64,000 nt of DNA from Entonaema liquescens (lineage: Eukaryota > Ascomycota > Sordariomycetes > Xylariales > Xylariaceae): the NCBI GenBank assembly GCA_902805475.1, contig CADCSX010000023.1:1302001-1366000 (forward strand). Reading direction: 5' to 3'. Positions within the stretch are counted from its first letter, which is position 1. The number at the start of each line of letters is the position of its first letter. The notes below the pieces were generated by a model. That model saw only the letters and a program-made list of their open reading frames with translations, was not told where the DNA came from and made no database searches. The translations under genes were made by a program, and so were the position numbers. Below, piece after piece: positions 9,622 through 22,362 of the stretch.

Positions 9622-11103
9622 TTTATGAAGCTAGTTGGTAGTTATCATGCTCTGATCTGCTCTAAGCGAAAACCAGAATAATAGCTGCCGACTCTACTCC
9701 TTGTATGTGGAAAGGGGGAGATTTACAATATGGCAAAGTAGCATTCAACAATCTGGGAAGATTTAAGCAGGATCTTCTAGCGAGCAGATGTATAACTCTA
9801 CATTCCGATATATTCTTATGGAGTAACATCGTCATCGATTGATGATCATTCCAACACACAGGAATCGGTCTACGAGAAATAGGGGTATATGAAGAAGTGC
9901 GTCTGTACCAAATACACTTTTTCTAGGCGTTGCAGTGGACAAAGGTTGCGCGGAACCTTCTGAGCACAGGCTCACCGCCTAAAAACAGATCTACAGCCAC
10001 CAAATTTGATAGACCCGCTCTACCACTTAAGCATATTTATGATTAACGGTCCAGTCTTAATACGAACGGCCTACAAGTTGTATTCTTTCCGAAGCCCATG
10101 AGAGTTGTAACTGGTATCAAAATGTCAGAGTTCCAAGAGACCACAAACGAAGACTCAATCGTGGTGTGCCAGAAAAGCGCCAGCATCCCGTCCCACAGAC
10201 AACTCTTACCTATATAGAGTTCTATCTAGTCTTTAGTCGCTACAGGAAAGCGTCTCTTAGATATCAAGCTGTCAAGGTGAATTGCTCTGGCTTTGACTGT
10301 GCACGAGTATAAATCGTTGATGTTCGTGTACTGCTTTATATCCGAATTCTTACCACAACCTACGCATTATAATGAGCCATGCACTTCTTCATTAGCATAG
10401 CCTCTGGAGGTGGCGATGAAGATAGCAACGTACCTACCTGGTTATGACTTATAACTAGTACTTACTACCTAAATTGTTACTGTTCAATTATTTTTCCTAG
10501 GCGCAGTTTGCATGTCTGTGCGCGAGTGGCCTACACTCTAACCTAGGGGCTTGTTGTCAGCTTGCTAAGCTCAGAAAGGGATCTTCAAGAAAAGATGGCG
10601 ATTATGGTAAAATATGATATCTTAACAATTAGTAGATCAGGTATAGCTTGGATTCAATAAGTTTTTTAAGCTGATTTCGTTGCGTGGTACTTTTAGAACA
10701 AGGCGGATGAGCATAGATTTAGTCACTGCAGACTTGATATTCGGAGTTTTATTTTAGTGATGAGATATAAAGTATGTGCTTTCGCATATCTACCACAAAG
10801 CCATGGAACGGTCGCGGAACAATTCAGCATCCAATCCCTGAACGAAAAGGATCGTCAGCTGAGTCTACGTAGTGTGCGCTATTACAGTATGTAGTAAGCT
10901 AAACTCTGCGCATCCCTTGCCCAGCTGGTCAATTTCCTTGCACGTCTGCCATAGTTAATAGACTAAGCGCGCGTCTGTACATTAGGCTCGTATATATTTA
11001 ACAAGTCTTCAAAGCAAGTGCTTCAGACAATCAACACCTCACTTCATCTTAAGTTATATTCTTTTAAACTGCCGCCTAGCAGTTTGTCCAGAAATCAGTA
11101 AGA
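9622..11103. other. Gene-poor spacer and upstream region of the NmrA-like gene
   Basis: Nothing coding can be supported. The last few hundred bases before 11104 presumably hold that gene's promoter; no clear TATA box was found. Confidence 0.5.
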
Positions 11104-11955
11104 ATGAAATTGATTATTTCAGGAGCTACAGGCTTCGTAGCTAGAGAAATCATACGACAAAGCTTAACCAGGAGCGAGATTACGTCCGTTGTAGCCCTAG
11201 CTAGGAAGCCAGTATCAGTTCCGGAGACACTTCCACCAGACGCAAACCCTTCCAAGCTCAAAAGCGTTGTAATAGAAGATTATGACCACTACCCAACAGA
11301 GATCAAGAATGAATTTGCCGGAGCTGCAGCTTGCATATGGTATGAAATACTCTTTAATTTTTATTCCACCGCGGAAATAAGCCTTATATCCGTGCAAGAT
11401 CACTGACAAAGACTAGGACGGTCGCCATTACCCCATCGAAATCGAAGATGTACGACTTCGAAGAAGTCAAGCGCGTCTGTCAGACGTCTACAATTGCAGG
11501 TTTAAGGGCCATACATGAGTCTGGCGTCTCAAGGCCCTTTCGGTTCCTTTACATGAGTGGTGCTGCAGCGGAACGGGACCGGGGAAAGCCTGTACGGTAC
11601 CAGCCGGAGTATTCGTACATGAGGGTGAGGAAAAATAACAAGCTATCTAAATAGTTAAATGCTAATTGAATAATTATAGGGAGAGACAGAGAATCAAGTT
11701 CTCCAGTTAGCAGCCGAGCTCGATGGAGTCGAAGCCAGTGTCGCAAAGCCTGGCTTCATCACTGCTCCAGGAGAAATCATGAAGTCGATCGCGGGCACTA
11801 TGATCCAGTTTACGATTGGCATCCCTAGCATCAGTGTTGTAGACCTAGCGGCAGCTATGCTAGATCAGGTTGTTAATGGGTTTGAGAAAGATCCGTTGAT
11901 GCCTGAAGATTTGATTAGGATTGCGAAAGCACACAAGGAAGATTCCGAACAATAG
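11104..11955 (+). CDS. NAD(P)-binding Rossmann protein, NmrA/atypical SDR type, 239 aa
   Basis: Exons are 11104-11339, 11417-11624 and 11680-11955; introns of 77 and 55 nt both restore frame (codon TG|G across intron 1, phase 0 at intron 2). The N-terminus MKLIISGATGFVAREII is the Rossmann beta-alpha-beta turn with a GATGFVA dinucleotide motif. Later landmarks are CIWTVAITPSKSK, FRFLYMSGAAAERD (beta strand carrying the SDR-like Ser) and an active-site-like YSYMRGETENQ, where a Tyr and a downstream charged residue sit as in atypical SDRs. AKPGFITAPGE and a C-terminal helix follow. Such proteins are oxidoreductases or redox-sensing regulators; substrate and role are not deducible. The start matches the first residue of the Rossmann strand, so no N-terminal extension is expected. 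The gene is intact. Confidence 0.85.
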
Positions 11956-12766
11956 TTAAGCTTAAGAATAGGGATTAACGCAGTGTATTAACCCGAATGT
12001 CCATGTATTTCTAAATGATGATACCAAAACCAATAGACATGAGAAAAGGACCCAGGTGCGTCGCTTACCCCTTTTTAACAACACAAACCTACATGTCTAG
12101 GGATATTGTACGCTTCCAACTCCAATACAAGGACATGAGTGAAACTAATGCCGCCTTGTTATGAAATCAAGGTCTATCTGAATGAGGATAATGTCGAAAG
12201 CGTTTAATAGTGCTTGAGAATTGTTTTTACAGACACCTATCTCGATAGATGTTACCCAGTAGAATGATTACCCCTGATTAATAGCTACTAATTAGGTATG
12301 CACAAGGAGAGCAAGCTAGGCGTCCCTAGTTTCAGAAGATATACCGCAGCCAAGCCATAAGGTTATAAACATCTCCAAGGAAGAAAGTGCGGGCATGGAG
12401 GGTTAGTTCTCAGAAGCGGGCGCCTGTGTTCTTCTATTACCCCTTTAGGCCGAAGTATCCTCGCGTCTAGGCTCTCGCGTCGCATTTTTAATATCTACAA
12501 AGGGCTCGTGGGGAGGGACTTGAGCGGCGATGTCATCACACGATTTTCCCGCTAATTCTTCCGGAGCCGGAAAGCTTTCGGCCATGGGAGCTTTTTGGGG
12601 TACGCACACCGGCACTTCCTCTTACGTGCCGATTAAGAACGATATACTTATTAATAATAAGGCCTATTACAGATGATTGAGGATCAAGCAGACATTTCCA
12701 GGATCTTGGATCTGATTTTACAGCACATCGGCAAGCTCTTCTACACTTGAAAGCAGGAATCTAAGC
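11956..12766. other. Intergenic, upstream of DUF8021-type gene
   Basis: No gene. Probably the 3' flank of the NmrA-like gene and the promoter of the secreted protein gene at 12767. No distinct regulatory element could be supported. Confidence 0.5.
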
Positions 12767-13695
12767 ATGCATTCTCGTCTCTTCAGTGTTGGTGCTGCAG
12801 TTATCGGGGCTTTCGTGTCTCGAGCTGCAGCCGAGTATGAGTGCAACAGAACATATATCCAGTCCTTCGCAGATAGTTATGTTGAGGCGCATGAGAACGG
12901 ACAGCTAAACCAACTAGAAAACATCGCCGACAACTTCACATACGTGGAGAACAACAAGACGAGGGAGATCACAAGCGGCATCTTCAATAACGCGCTCAAG
13001 ATCGCGCACCGCCACACCATCATCGACACGATCGCGTGTGCCTCCTTCACCGAGCTCATCATAACGCACAATGTATCGGGTGAACCAGCACCCTATGTTA
13101 TCGGCGCCCAGATCCGCCACAGCCCGGGCGATCTAAGCTGCTACCTCATGGACCTGATCGTATCGACAACCGGGTCGTGGCTTTTCAACTCCACAAAGAC
13201 ACTCGAATACGCCTCCAAGGAGAACTGGACACTCATCGACGAAGATAAACGCCCCTCGCGTGAACTTCTCACAAACGCTGCCGACGCCTACTTAGACATG
13301 TGGAGTAACAGCAGTGCTGAAGCCGCTGTACCTTGGGGTCAGCCGTGCGTCCGTCTCGAGGGCAGCGTATACACCGGCAGGGGCTTCCGACGGATTCGTG
13401 CAAAGTTGGAATTCCTACGAATCACAACCAGGCACCTAACTCACACCGCCGCTACGTCATTGACCCAACGTACGGCTCCATCAGCGTGTTCTGCATCTTC
13501 GAGCATCTAAGCAACGCGCCTGACAGCCACGAGTTTCGCCTCGAGAACGGAAAACTACGGTTCATCCATACCATCACGCTTGCTAACAGTGGAGGCTTCA
13601 GAGTTGAGGAGTCTGCTCCGCAGCTGCCTGCACAATACAGGAAACGGGGAGGAACACGTCGAGCTGCAGCGATAGGCTCTTTGAATCGAAATTAG
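12767..13695 (+). CDS. Secreted DUF8021-type protein, frame broken by one base
   Basis: An intronless gene of about 309 residues if read through. The N-terminus is a signal peptide (MHSRLFSVGAAVIGAFVSRAAAEYEC). The mature part shows the family landmarks IADNFTYVENN, FNNALKIAHRHTIIDTIAC, VPWGQPCVRLEGSVYTG, RRYVIDPTYGSISVFCIFEH and PDSHEFRLENGKLRFIHTITL. Four N-glycosylation sequons are visible (NRT, NFT, NKT, NSS). The fold resembles NTF2-like secreted proteins and the function of the family is not established. Frame 1 carries everything to SVYTGRG. The continuation (GLPTDSCKVGIPTNHNQ onward) is one base out. The break is the four-G run 13380-13383; a fifth G would give GRGLPTDSC. Without it the protein would end at 13510 with about 40 unrelated residues. 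The basic, low-complexity tail after HTITLANSGGF is unusual for the family. Confidence 0.8.
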
Positions 13696-15807
13696 GGGTG
13701 ATAATGTGTGTCGTCTAGACATGGATCTTGAAAACAGTGACTGGATAGGTTGGACATTCTAAGCCCTATGTACCACTATGATTCAAAAGTCAATATAGGA
13801 TAAAGAGGCTTCTTGTCTGACTTTGGTTGTGTGACATAATTGTCCTGTTGTTGATAAGTTACGATCGTAGAATCACTTGGTACGTGGAACTACTCGCCGA
13901 ATCATACGTTAGATAGCCTCGTCGCAAGCCAGGCCCTAGATGACAATAAGTGTTCGGCTACTGTATGAACGTCATTAAGTCTTCCAGGTCAACCCTCTTC
14001 GTGCCTTCCTTCTCGTATTCCTACTCATCAGCCACCGATAGAAATGTACATAGCCTCTAGGAAAACAAGACTAGGATCCGAAGGAATCACGATCTTCTCA
14101 GCTCCAGTCACCATCAATGCTGGATGATGTACCGGTTCTATAGCGAAAGAAAGCAGGAAAAGTAATAGAGAGAGAAAAATCTGTCGTAAAGATGTTTAAT
14201 ATTCAGTTTGTTTCAGAGTAGAAGGCTCGACGTCCGTCCCGAAGCTGAAATAAGCGTCAAGTTATAATTGCGAAAAGCCGGTATAGAGCTGGAATTTACA
14301 GTTGAATGTTTGAGTATCGTTAAACACAATCCCTTGTTAATACGTCAACCAAAAATCCAATTGAGCACTTTAATGTAGTATTCGCCGCGAAGCACTTATC
14401 GTAACCTAGGGCTAGATTTTCTCGTCCTGAAAACGTGATAAAAAAAAGGGACAAACTTATTTTGCGCTCTAAACTTCGTAGTTACCCGTATGAAGCATCG
14501 AAAAGAATCGTAAAAATTTTGCTTGGGAATTACAAACACTGTTAATAGTAAGTTTGATAATGATCCACTTATATGTAAGTGCAATCAATAATATATAGGT
14601 ATTGGAGATCCAAGTGTGTAACTATATATTAATTAAACCCCGTACTGACTTGTAAATACTCGCAGCTGGTCATATGATACGCAGAGTGCACTTTGGTAAT
14701 GGAAGAGGGGTTGCTTAAAGCACTGCAATACCTTATGCTCAATTGCAGTTAACCAGAGCTTCATGAGAAACTCCTAGAGGAACGTAGACGGCGTCCTTCA
14801 TGTCGTTGAATAACATTATCTAGCTTAATCAAAACTTTGCGTTAATGATTAAACATTCCTCCGTATGTCAACATGTAAAGCAACGTGGGGTTACATCCAC
14901 ATGAAGGTGGTAGTATTCAGTCATCTTGGTACTAAATCCATAGCTTCCATTTTTTCAAAAAGATAAATAGATAGCAGGGTGAATATGTTTTAATATCAAG
15001 GCTAGCATAATGAATTGAATTAAAGATACTGCAGGTAGCGAAGGATGTAAGTCTACTAGCGAATACTAGCGAATCAAAGTAACGTAGCATCACGTCTTGG
15101 AGCTTAGGTAGCTTGGGAAGCAGTAGGGAACGTTAAATACATGTCTTTGCTGTGAAACATTTCGATACCCCTCCTGCCAAATCTAATTACTTTAGAGCTA
15201 ATTCAATAATGACGCATTGAATTCAATCTAGATGACAAGTAGCGCGCCCCTTTGTGACAAGATCCATTCATCTCACCCCGGGGTAAAAACTGGGGTTGAG
15301 CCAGGTCCGGAGATAGGTATGTACCAGGTCACCAGAGGTACGAGATAGAATTTTCAAACCTCGCTTTCTTAGAACTCATGAATACCTGGGCATAAATATA
15401 ATGAAGAGATGAAAAGATCGATTATGCAATTGCATTGAAGTTAATTAAGTATTGGTAAATTGAAGTCTCAACTGCTAACATATATTCTTCACCTCATTAT
15501 GTTTGTCTCTGTTCACGATAACCATAAGGATCTGGGAATTAACCCAATTTCCAATTTGAAATCTCACGAAGCAGTCATATTCAATGGATTTAGAGTTGTG
15601 GGTTTGCATCATTGGGTATATTGGTATCTGTATGAACGAACTTGGTTGATGCTATATTCATAATTATGCGTCAACACGTTCAGGGTTATTCAAACCACTC
15701 GAGGCCTTCAGCCACTCAACCCATGGCCCGATCATAACGCACAACGTTAAACACTCGCTCCTAGTGTTTCGGCTATTAAAACAAAATATATCAAATGAAA
15801 TCTATGT
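13696..15807. other. Gene-poor spacer between convergent genes
   Basis: About 2.1 kb between the 3' ends of two convergent genes with no supported coding sequence. Short ORFs (for example 15460-15663) look random. No repeat boundary was recognised. Confidence 0.5.
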
Positions 15808-17473
15808 TTAGACTTCAGCATGGTCGTTAGCTTGCTTCTCTTGAGCGACCGCAGGTGCTAGAACATCACCAGCCGTCTCATCACTGAATTTAAGATCCTC
15901 TTCGAGCTCGGTAGTGTCCCTGATTCTCGTGAAAATGATTGGTGCAGCAATTAGGAGGGATCCGGCGCAGACACCCCACTGTTGAATTATTAGTTACAAA
16001 TCTCTAGCTGTCTGTAAAGAGTAGGATAGACTTACAGTAGCGGCGAAGATAGTGTCATATTCGACATGAATACCGTCCAAACGCCAGAACACAGCTGCTC
16101 CAGCGGACTGAAGACCTTTGTAAAATCCAGCCATGTTGGCAGTCTTTCGGCCGGAGTTTGAGAGAGCACCGATGTACCTAGGAGTATGTTAGAATTCAAT
16201 TGCAAAAGTACATAAGTTTGATTGGAATTTTGAGGACGTACCAGTAGATGCATGTCTGCCACACAGAGTCATACACGCCGTAGAATATGTAAAGGAACAT
16301 AGGTGCGAGGAAATCACGATCCTTCCAGTCAATTCTCTCCTTATCAGGTACCGCGCCAGCATCCGCTCGGTTGAGCCGATCCTTTTGCCATGCGTAACCA
16401 CCACCCCAGATGACGAAGGTGAGAGCAAAGAGCGCGACGAACGAGATCTTGGCACGCATTGATCGTCGAACCGAGGAGATATCAAGAGCGTATCCGACAA
16501 CAACGGCACCTAAAATCTGGGCAAGCCAGTAGAGAAGGTTGTTCAACGAACGCGCACGAGTGTTGAAGTAGGCAAGGTTGAGAATGTTCTGCTGGTACGT
16601 GTAGAAGATGTTGGAAGCGAAGAACATGGGGAATAGAGCAACGACCCAAGGGCTAAGAGAGATACACTCCCATAGACCAACGAACTCGCTCTGCCATGTG
16701 GGGTTCTTCATCAAGATAACCTTAGAGCCATCATCACGAATAACCTTGTCTCCATTAACGAGAAGGAAAGTAAGAAGTGCTCCGACGAACATCAGAACAA
16801 TAAAGCCGACGTATGTACCATCCGTGACGGTACCGGTGTTGTTGCTGACGTTCTGGCCGAGAGGAATCAAACTACCAATAACAGCGCCAAAGTTGAAGAT
16901 GATCCAAAACCAACTGATATATCGACCTTTAGACTCCTCGGGGGGATAAGACATCATTATTGTTCCTTGTGCCGTCCACAGTAAACCCGCGCAAAGACCC
17001 AATAGAGCACCAGAGAAGACGACGAAACCGACATTTTGGGTGTGGCTGTAACATAATAAACTAGACGAGTAGATGCAGTAACCGGCACCGCCGATAGCTA
17101 GAGTGATCTTAACACCTAGCTTGTTTGCGACGGAGCCGGAAAAGAATGCTACTACAGCGAAGACGGAGTAAAGAGCGGTAGAGGCGTGATCTTGAACAGT
17201 CGAGTCGACCTGTCCACCACCACCGAGACCTTGGAGCGCATTGTACATGCCGGGACACATGAAACAGACGAACGCGACCATCAGAAGCTGGATCTTTGGT
17301 GACGCATACCAGAATTCCTTGCCGGCGAATCGAAAACTTCGGTACATCCAGTGATTGGGACGCGCTTCGGGGCCGTGTGTACTCGCGGCGAGATCCGAGT
17401 GGGATCTGCGAACGGCTTGTGTGTCGGCGTCGACCGCCACATCTTTCGAGTCGGCCATCTTGAAATTGGTCAA
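15808..17473 (-). CDS. UNC93-like major facilitator membrane protein, 514 aa
   Basis: Exons on the minus strand are 17473-16242, 16177-16036 and 15978-15808; introns are 16178-16241 (64 nt) and 15979-16035 (57 nt), both restoring frame. The hydrophilic N-terminus precedes about 11-12 membrane segments. MFS/UNC93 signatures are FMCPGMYNALQGLGGGGQ, FFSGSVANKLGVK, GLLWTAQGTIMMSYPPEESKGRY and NFGAVIGSLIPL. Members are polytopic proteins of the plasma membrane or endomembranes related to UNC-93; most fungal ones (for example the S. pombe C922.05c type) have no defined substrate. The C-terminus is an acidic and polar cytoplasmic tail ending HAEV. Two in-frame Met codons (17473 and 17458, MADSKDV) could start the protein; neither has distinguishing context. 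The gene is intact. Confidence 0.9.
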
Positions 17474-18396
17474 TTGATCGGTTTTTCTCTAGCAATTCAA
17501 AAAATGATTTCCAGTAATAAACCTATTAGACATTGAGAGTTAGCTTATAACTAGCAATAATTGTTGATGTTGACTAGTACTCGAAATAAAAGGAACTCTA
17601 GAAGAATAAATGACTTGTAAGGGCACATAAACCACAACCTAACTACGGTACCAACATACCTTCGGAATTATTAATCGCCGTAGCGGCTAAATTAATTTGA
17701 CCCTTGAATTGGCAGGAGATGAAGAAAGAAAAAGATTGAAAGCAACACTGAAGCGGAAAGGGCGTAGACAATATAGTAAAATAAATATCGTACTACTACG
17801 CCTAGAATAGAATACCGGGGTACAGGCTCATGAAAAGGGTATCCACCCTTGTTAAGATAAGGCGAGGTTGGACCTTAATACGATATGCGGTACGTGCGGA
17901 ATACTTCCACTATGCATGCATGCGGGAATGGACCAGCGAAAGCACGAGGTGTCAGAAAAAAATAATAATAAAAAAAGGTACCTGCACCTACCTAACCTAG
18001 CGCTGATCGGATGGTACCAGTCTCGATCTTAGTTACATATTTTGGAAGTTGGCGGGTTGCGGGAGTCGGGAACGGAATACGGTCGGATACATACGGTTGG
18101 TATGGTAACACCTGAGTTAGGTATTTTGTTCTTCAGCCCGAACATATCCTCAGCCCCGAAAACTCGTTATAGCTCGTGAATGTTGCTTAAGATGATGGTT
18201 ACGTGACACGTCCAACCTGACCTTACCCCTCGTATACCTATGTTTAGTAAAAGTACATACGATGCACAATGTACGGGACGAGGACGAGGTGAAGAATAAT
18301 TGAAAGTGTCACCGATGTCACTCCACTAATAACCTTAGTGCTCTTAAAGTTCTGGGGATTTTGGAGCAACCGGGGAGGCGCTAAGTTGTTTGTGGT

Positions 18397-18420
18397 TTGA
18401 CTTGTTTGACTTGTTTGACT
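18397..18420. repeat. 9-bp tandem repeat, about 2.7 copies
   Basis: Unit TTGACTTGT repeated head to tail without interruption. Short simple repeat in a spacer with no evident function. Confidence 0.75.
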
Positions 18421-20566
18421 AAATGGTAAGATTGCAGGCAATCCTTCGCGAGCTCCGTTCCCTTAACTTTAGAAGGAGTAAAAAATAAAAAAAAAAAATA
18501 AAAATAAAAACGCGCTAAAGAGCTAAGCTTATCTTAGGTACCAAATGCTGAATTCGTACGGTATTTTGTTTTCATACTTCGTGTTGATAAGTAGGAATGT
18601 CGTGTTACTCTCAATTGCCTCTAGAAATAGAAAACCGTTGGTTTTGTTGAACATTAATCGAGCTATAGGATCTATTCCTAGATAATCTTCCCAGCCCACG
18701 AGGAAGACCCTTAAGAAGTCAGTCCCTTACATGAGTTGCACCCGCCTGGACCTTGTTCCCCTATGCTCTAAAAAGAAACCGCATAAAAGACAGGGGACAT
18801 GGAAGTCCTAAAGACAAGTCTAGAGGGGACTAATAAGATAACCGATAAGAAGACAAGATAGCAGCGGGCCGAATATGGAGATTATCACTGGCTCTGGTTG
18901 GATAACAAAAAGCCCCAAGGAACAAGACAGGGCCGCTACGATTTATCATTGGACTGCCGTCATTGGTCAGGTGGCGGTAGCGTTCTCCGGGGAAGGAAAG
19001 TTGTACAATATGTATCTACGTATCTACACTAGAAATTTGGAGAAGAGGATTTTCAATTAAACCTAAGCACCTAACCTAGGGGATACCGCCTAAGATAAAC
19101 CCCCCCCCCTTCTATTTGTTAGCAAGCAGTTTATTTTTTTTTGTGGTATGTAACGTTGCCGAGATTCGCTCTTCTCTTGGTATAACGGAAAGAAACACTA
19201 CCTCCAAACAACACTTTAGAGACATGCATCCTCTGTCAGGCCGAGGACACCACTAGAAAAACAACACTGTCATTACCCGAAATTTATTGGTCTTATCTCA
19301 ATTGGTGCTTAAGCGGGTTGGCTGACTGCTGCTACGATGCATATCATCCAGACCCAATTCACTGGGTAATGTTACGGAAGATAAACAATACCGAGAAGAA
19401 GGATGAGCTTCATATCAAGACTTAACTAGGCCTCAATGAGTCTAAACTATGGCTCCTACTCCAGACATTACCTAAATTCATATCAGCGGAGTTGCTGTTC
19501 CTGTTGCGTGGCGTTGATTTTGTAATTGTGTTTCGCGTGTGGCATAGAAGATTTTCATAGCCAATTATTAGACACGTAATGGCTTTTCTTGTACGACGCC
19601 GCCATCCGAGCGCGCGAGGTTACATTGGATAATTCAGTAGGTCAGCAATATCCAGCCATGGTCATACGTCCGTCGTTCTAGAACGATGCTCTGCGCAGTT
19701 TTAGCTGCCCATCCTCACTCTAACATTATTCTTGCGTTAGGTAATAGGTTCAAATACAAACAACAGAAATGCTGGTAGGTATCAGAAACGCGGGGATGAA
19801 AGAATAAATTACAAAGGGGAACAAACCAAATCAGAACCCAAACTTTCAAAGGCATGGGTGACATTCAGGAATACCATGCCCGCATACACCTAATACACCT
19901 ATATTTACACCTATATTAGACAAACGTTGGGACAGAAGGATATACCCAGGCAGTTGATGTTGGTGGTTAATTACTATATTTAAAATCGTACCATCCGTAT
20001 CAGGCGGTATACCCAGGTCCATCAGATACGATGCCAAGTATTATTGAAATGTCAGCCCTAGTTAATTTTCAGAACCACGTGGCTATTGGCATCGAACTCT
20101 ACTCCACAGAAGCCAACTATATATAATACGATATAAAATGGCCATAAAGTTTTGAGGCATAGCCAATGTTCATAAAATCTAGTACGCGCGAGGCTCTTAT
20201 GTAAGAGTTGTATGTCCGGAGGCGTAGGTAAGCATATATGACTGTGCCCTCGGCGCCCTGCTTAGACTGCTATTGTTTGTTGATCCTATGCGAAGGAGGA
20301 AGCGTTGTCAGCATGACAAGGATGCGTAAGTCCAACAGCATTGCAACGGCGAAAGCGAAAGCCCGAAAGCTGAAAAGAGAGCAAATCTCTGTCAACACCA
20401 TGGATACTTCGGTCATGGTCTATTAAAAAACGGCATAAATTCAAAACTTCAGCGAATTAACCTTAACTGTGTTCTAGGGGTTGATGTTATGTAGTTGTTT
20501 ATTCCCAAGTACCATGTTGTAGTATGAAATATTATATCACACCAGCTTCACGCAAAGAGGTCCAAA

Positions 20567-20743
20567 ATGACGAAGAGTGTTCTTCCAAAGTATAAACCGA
20601 CCAATTCCCATAGGAAAAAGGATGATATAAAACCAGAACACTTACGCGTAAAATTTGGCCTCGAACCTAAGTATTATCGAATGTGGAGCAAGAAGCGTAG
20701 AGACGACCAAGTTGTTTCACAGGGGACCCCAAACCTAGTTTAA
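20567..20743 (+). CDS. Possible Lys/Arg-rich 58-aa ORF
   Basis: ATG to TAA ORF with strikingly basic content (VLPKYKPTNSHRKKDD, RMWSKKRRDD). No family is recognised, no splice partner was found and no orthology can be shown. It could be a relic or a chance ORF. Confidence 0.15.
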   Translation: MTKSVLPKYKPTNSHRKKDDIKPEHLRVKFGLEPKYYRMWSKKRRDDQVVSQGTPNLV

Positions 20744-21085
20744 TAGCAACCTAAACTTCGAATTATACCTACGTACTGAAAGTAAGTATCCTTTATTTCG
20801 GTTGTCTCATCTAAAATACTAAGAAGTGTTCCAACCAAGTTAGCATCTCATCTAAAGCCGCCCCAGGTTACGAAAGAGAAAAGGGGGAAGTGACAATATA
20901 ATATTTAACATGGTAACATAAATACCTAAAGTTCTATATCATCGAGTCGATACCTGGGAAAATGTATAAAGTACTCGAGTAGTAGGGGGGTAGTATAACT
21001 GTCTTAGAACAGGAATTTGACAATACTTACCGGCCGCGAGAAGATAGAAGGTACGTGTTTAGTTATTTACAATCCTTATTGAAAC

Positions 21086-21202
21086 ATGGCCATTCTCGTT
21101 GACTCTGAGGTCGCAGCATATGGCAGTTTGCCCCCGGAGCTCCTAGTATTAGTGCTGTTTACACAAGTTCGACGAGACACCCCTAAGGAGTGCAGTCATT
21201 GA
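21086..21202 (+). pseudogene. Possible F-box fragment
   Basis: A 38-codon ORF whose middle reads AYGSLPPELLVLVLFTQV, resembling the first helix of fungal F-boxes (compare LPPVELLIQIFSHL in the gene at 2704). The frame closes soon after and no continuation was seen in other frames. Likely a relic if real. Confidence 0.2.
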
Positions 21203-22362
21203 GTTTACGGAGATAGGACTAATATACTCATGATTACTTATTTGGCCAATGGGCCTCATGTTGTTGAATTACGGCAACTATAGAGGTTATCACAATCCAG
21301 GTTCAATAATATTCATTTATCTTTGATAATTCTAACTTATAAGCCTATGGTATAGCTAAGTTTATTATTTCTGCTTGAGTTGGCTTTTAGGTGAAAAAGG
21401 AAGAACGGTTGTTCTCGAGATTCCTATTGCCAAAGGGCAACATATTCAATGAGCTATCTGGTATGAGGAATAAGCTAAGAGAGAAATATGGACACTAAAA
21501 GGAGCAACTAGCTAGTGCCTGGTAGCATAGAGATAATCCAGTAAGGATATGACTTACATACATATTGCATAGCATTATAAGGCTATGTACTACAAGTAAA
21601 CGATACATAGGGCTCTCAACCTGTGAGTCGTATTAAGTTTTATAGGTGACAAACTACAGACATGACGTGTTATACGTAACTGAAACACGACAGGCTACTT
21701 CAAAGCGATGATACAAAGCACAGCTAAACCTTATGGCTTGCTTCGGTTCCTACATCTGAGCAGATACAAGGCGAATTTTAAACGGACTGTAATCTTATGC
21801 ATTGACCAATATGATTACCTCCCGAGCGTAGAAAGCTACGGTAGTACATACTCTCAGAGCTCATATCAAGTACCTGTATCGTATACAATAGCTTCTTCCC
21901 CTTCGTGTAACTGGTGGGCATTGGAAATATCGTGTCATCCCTTAATATCCTGACCGCGCACAACATCCATGCTTATGCCCAAATGCTTTTCCCGCCCCGT
22001 GAATGCTGCTTGAATGCACACCAAACTCCATCGACCTTTTCCCCCTACTGATTGCAAGGGAACAATCGAGTGCTAAATCCATGGGCCGAGTCCCTGGGGA
22101 TCGGTGGTCAATTCGTGTTTATGTGACCATATGTGTCGATATAGGCTGTAGGGCTATCCTTGTTCCCCAGCCTGTAAACGCCGGTACCTGACATGATACA
22201 TCCCAAATGCTTCATAATTGGGCTGGACAATAAAACAAGAAACGATAGGGGTATCAATAAGTGAGAAAAAAAAAGGAAAAAAAGAGAGGTTGAGGGAAAA
22301 AAGAGTAACGAGTGAGGGTAGGTAGAGATGAAGTAATGACCTCGATCTGTTGTGAGGTATCA

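Larger units (their letters stand above)
17474..22362. other. 4.9-kb gene-poor stretch with low-complexity tracts
   Basis: No convincing gene. Visible are a 9-bp tandem repeat at 18397-18420, an A-rich tract around 18479-18512, a C10 run at 19100-19109, a short Lys/Arg-rich ORF at 20567-20743 and an F-box-like fragment at 21086-21202 (both listed separately). Composition is ordinary, so this is not a RIP block. Confidence 0.5.
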
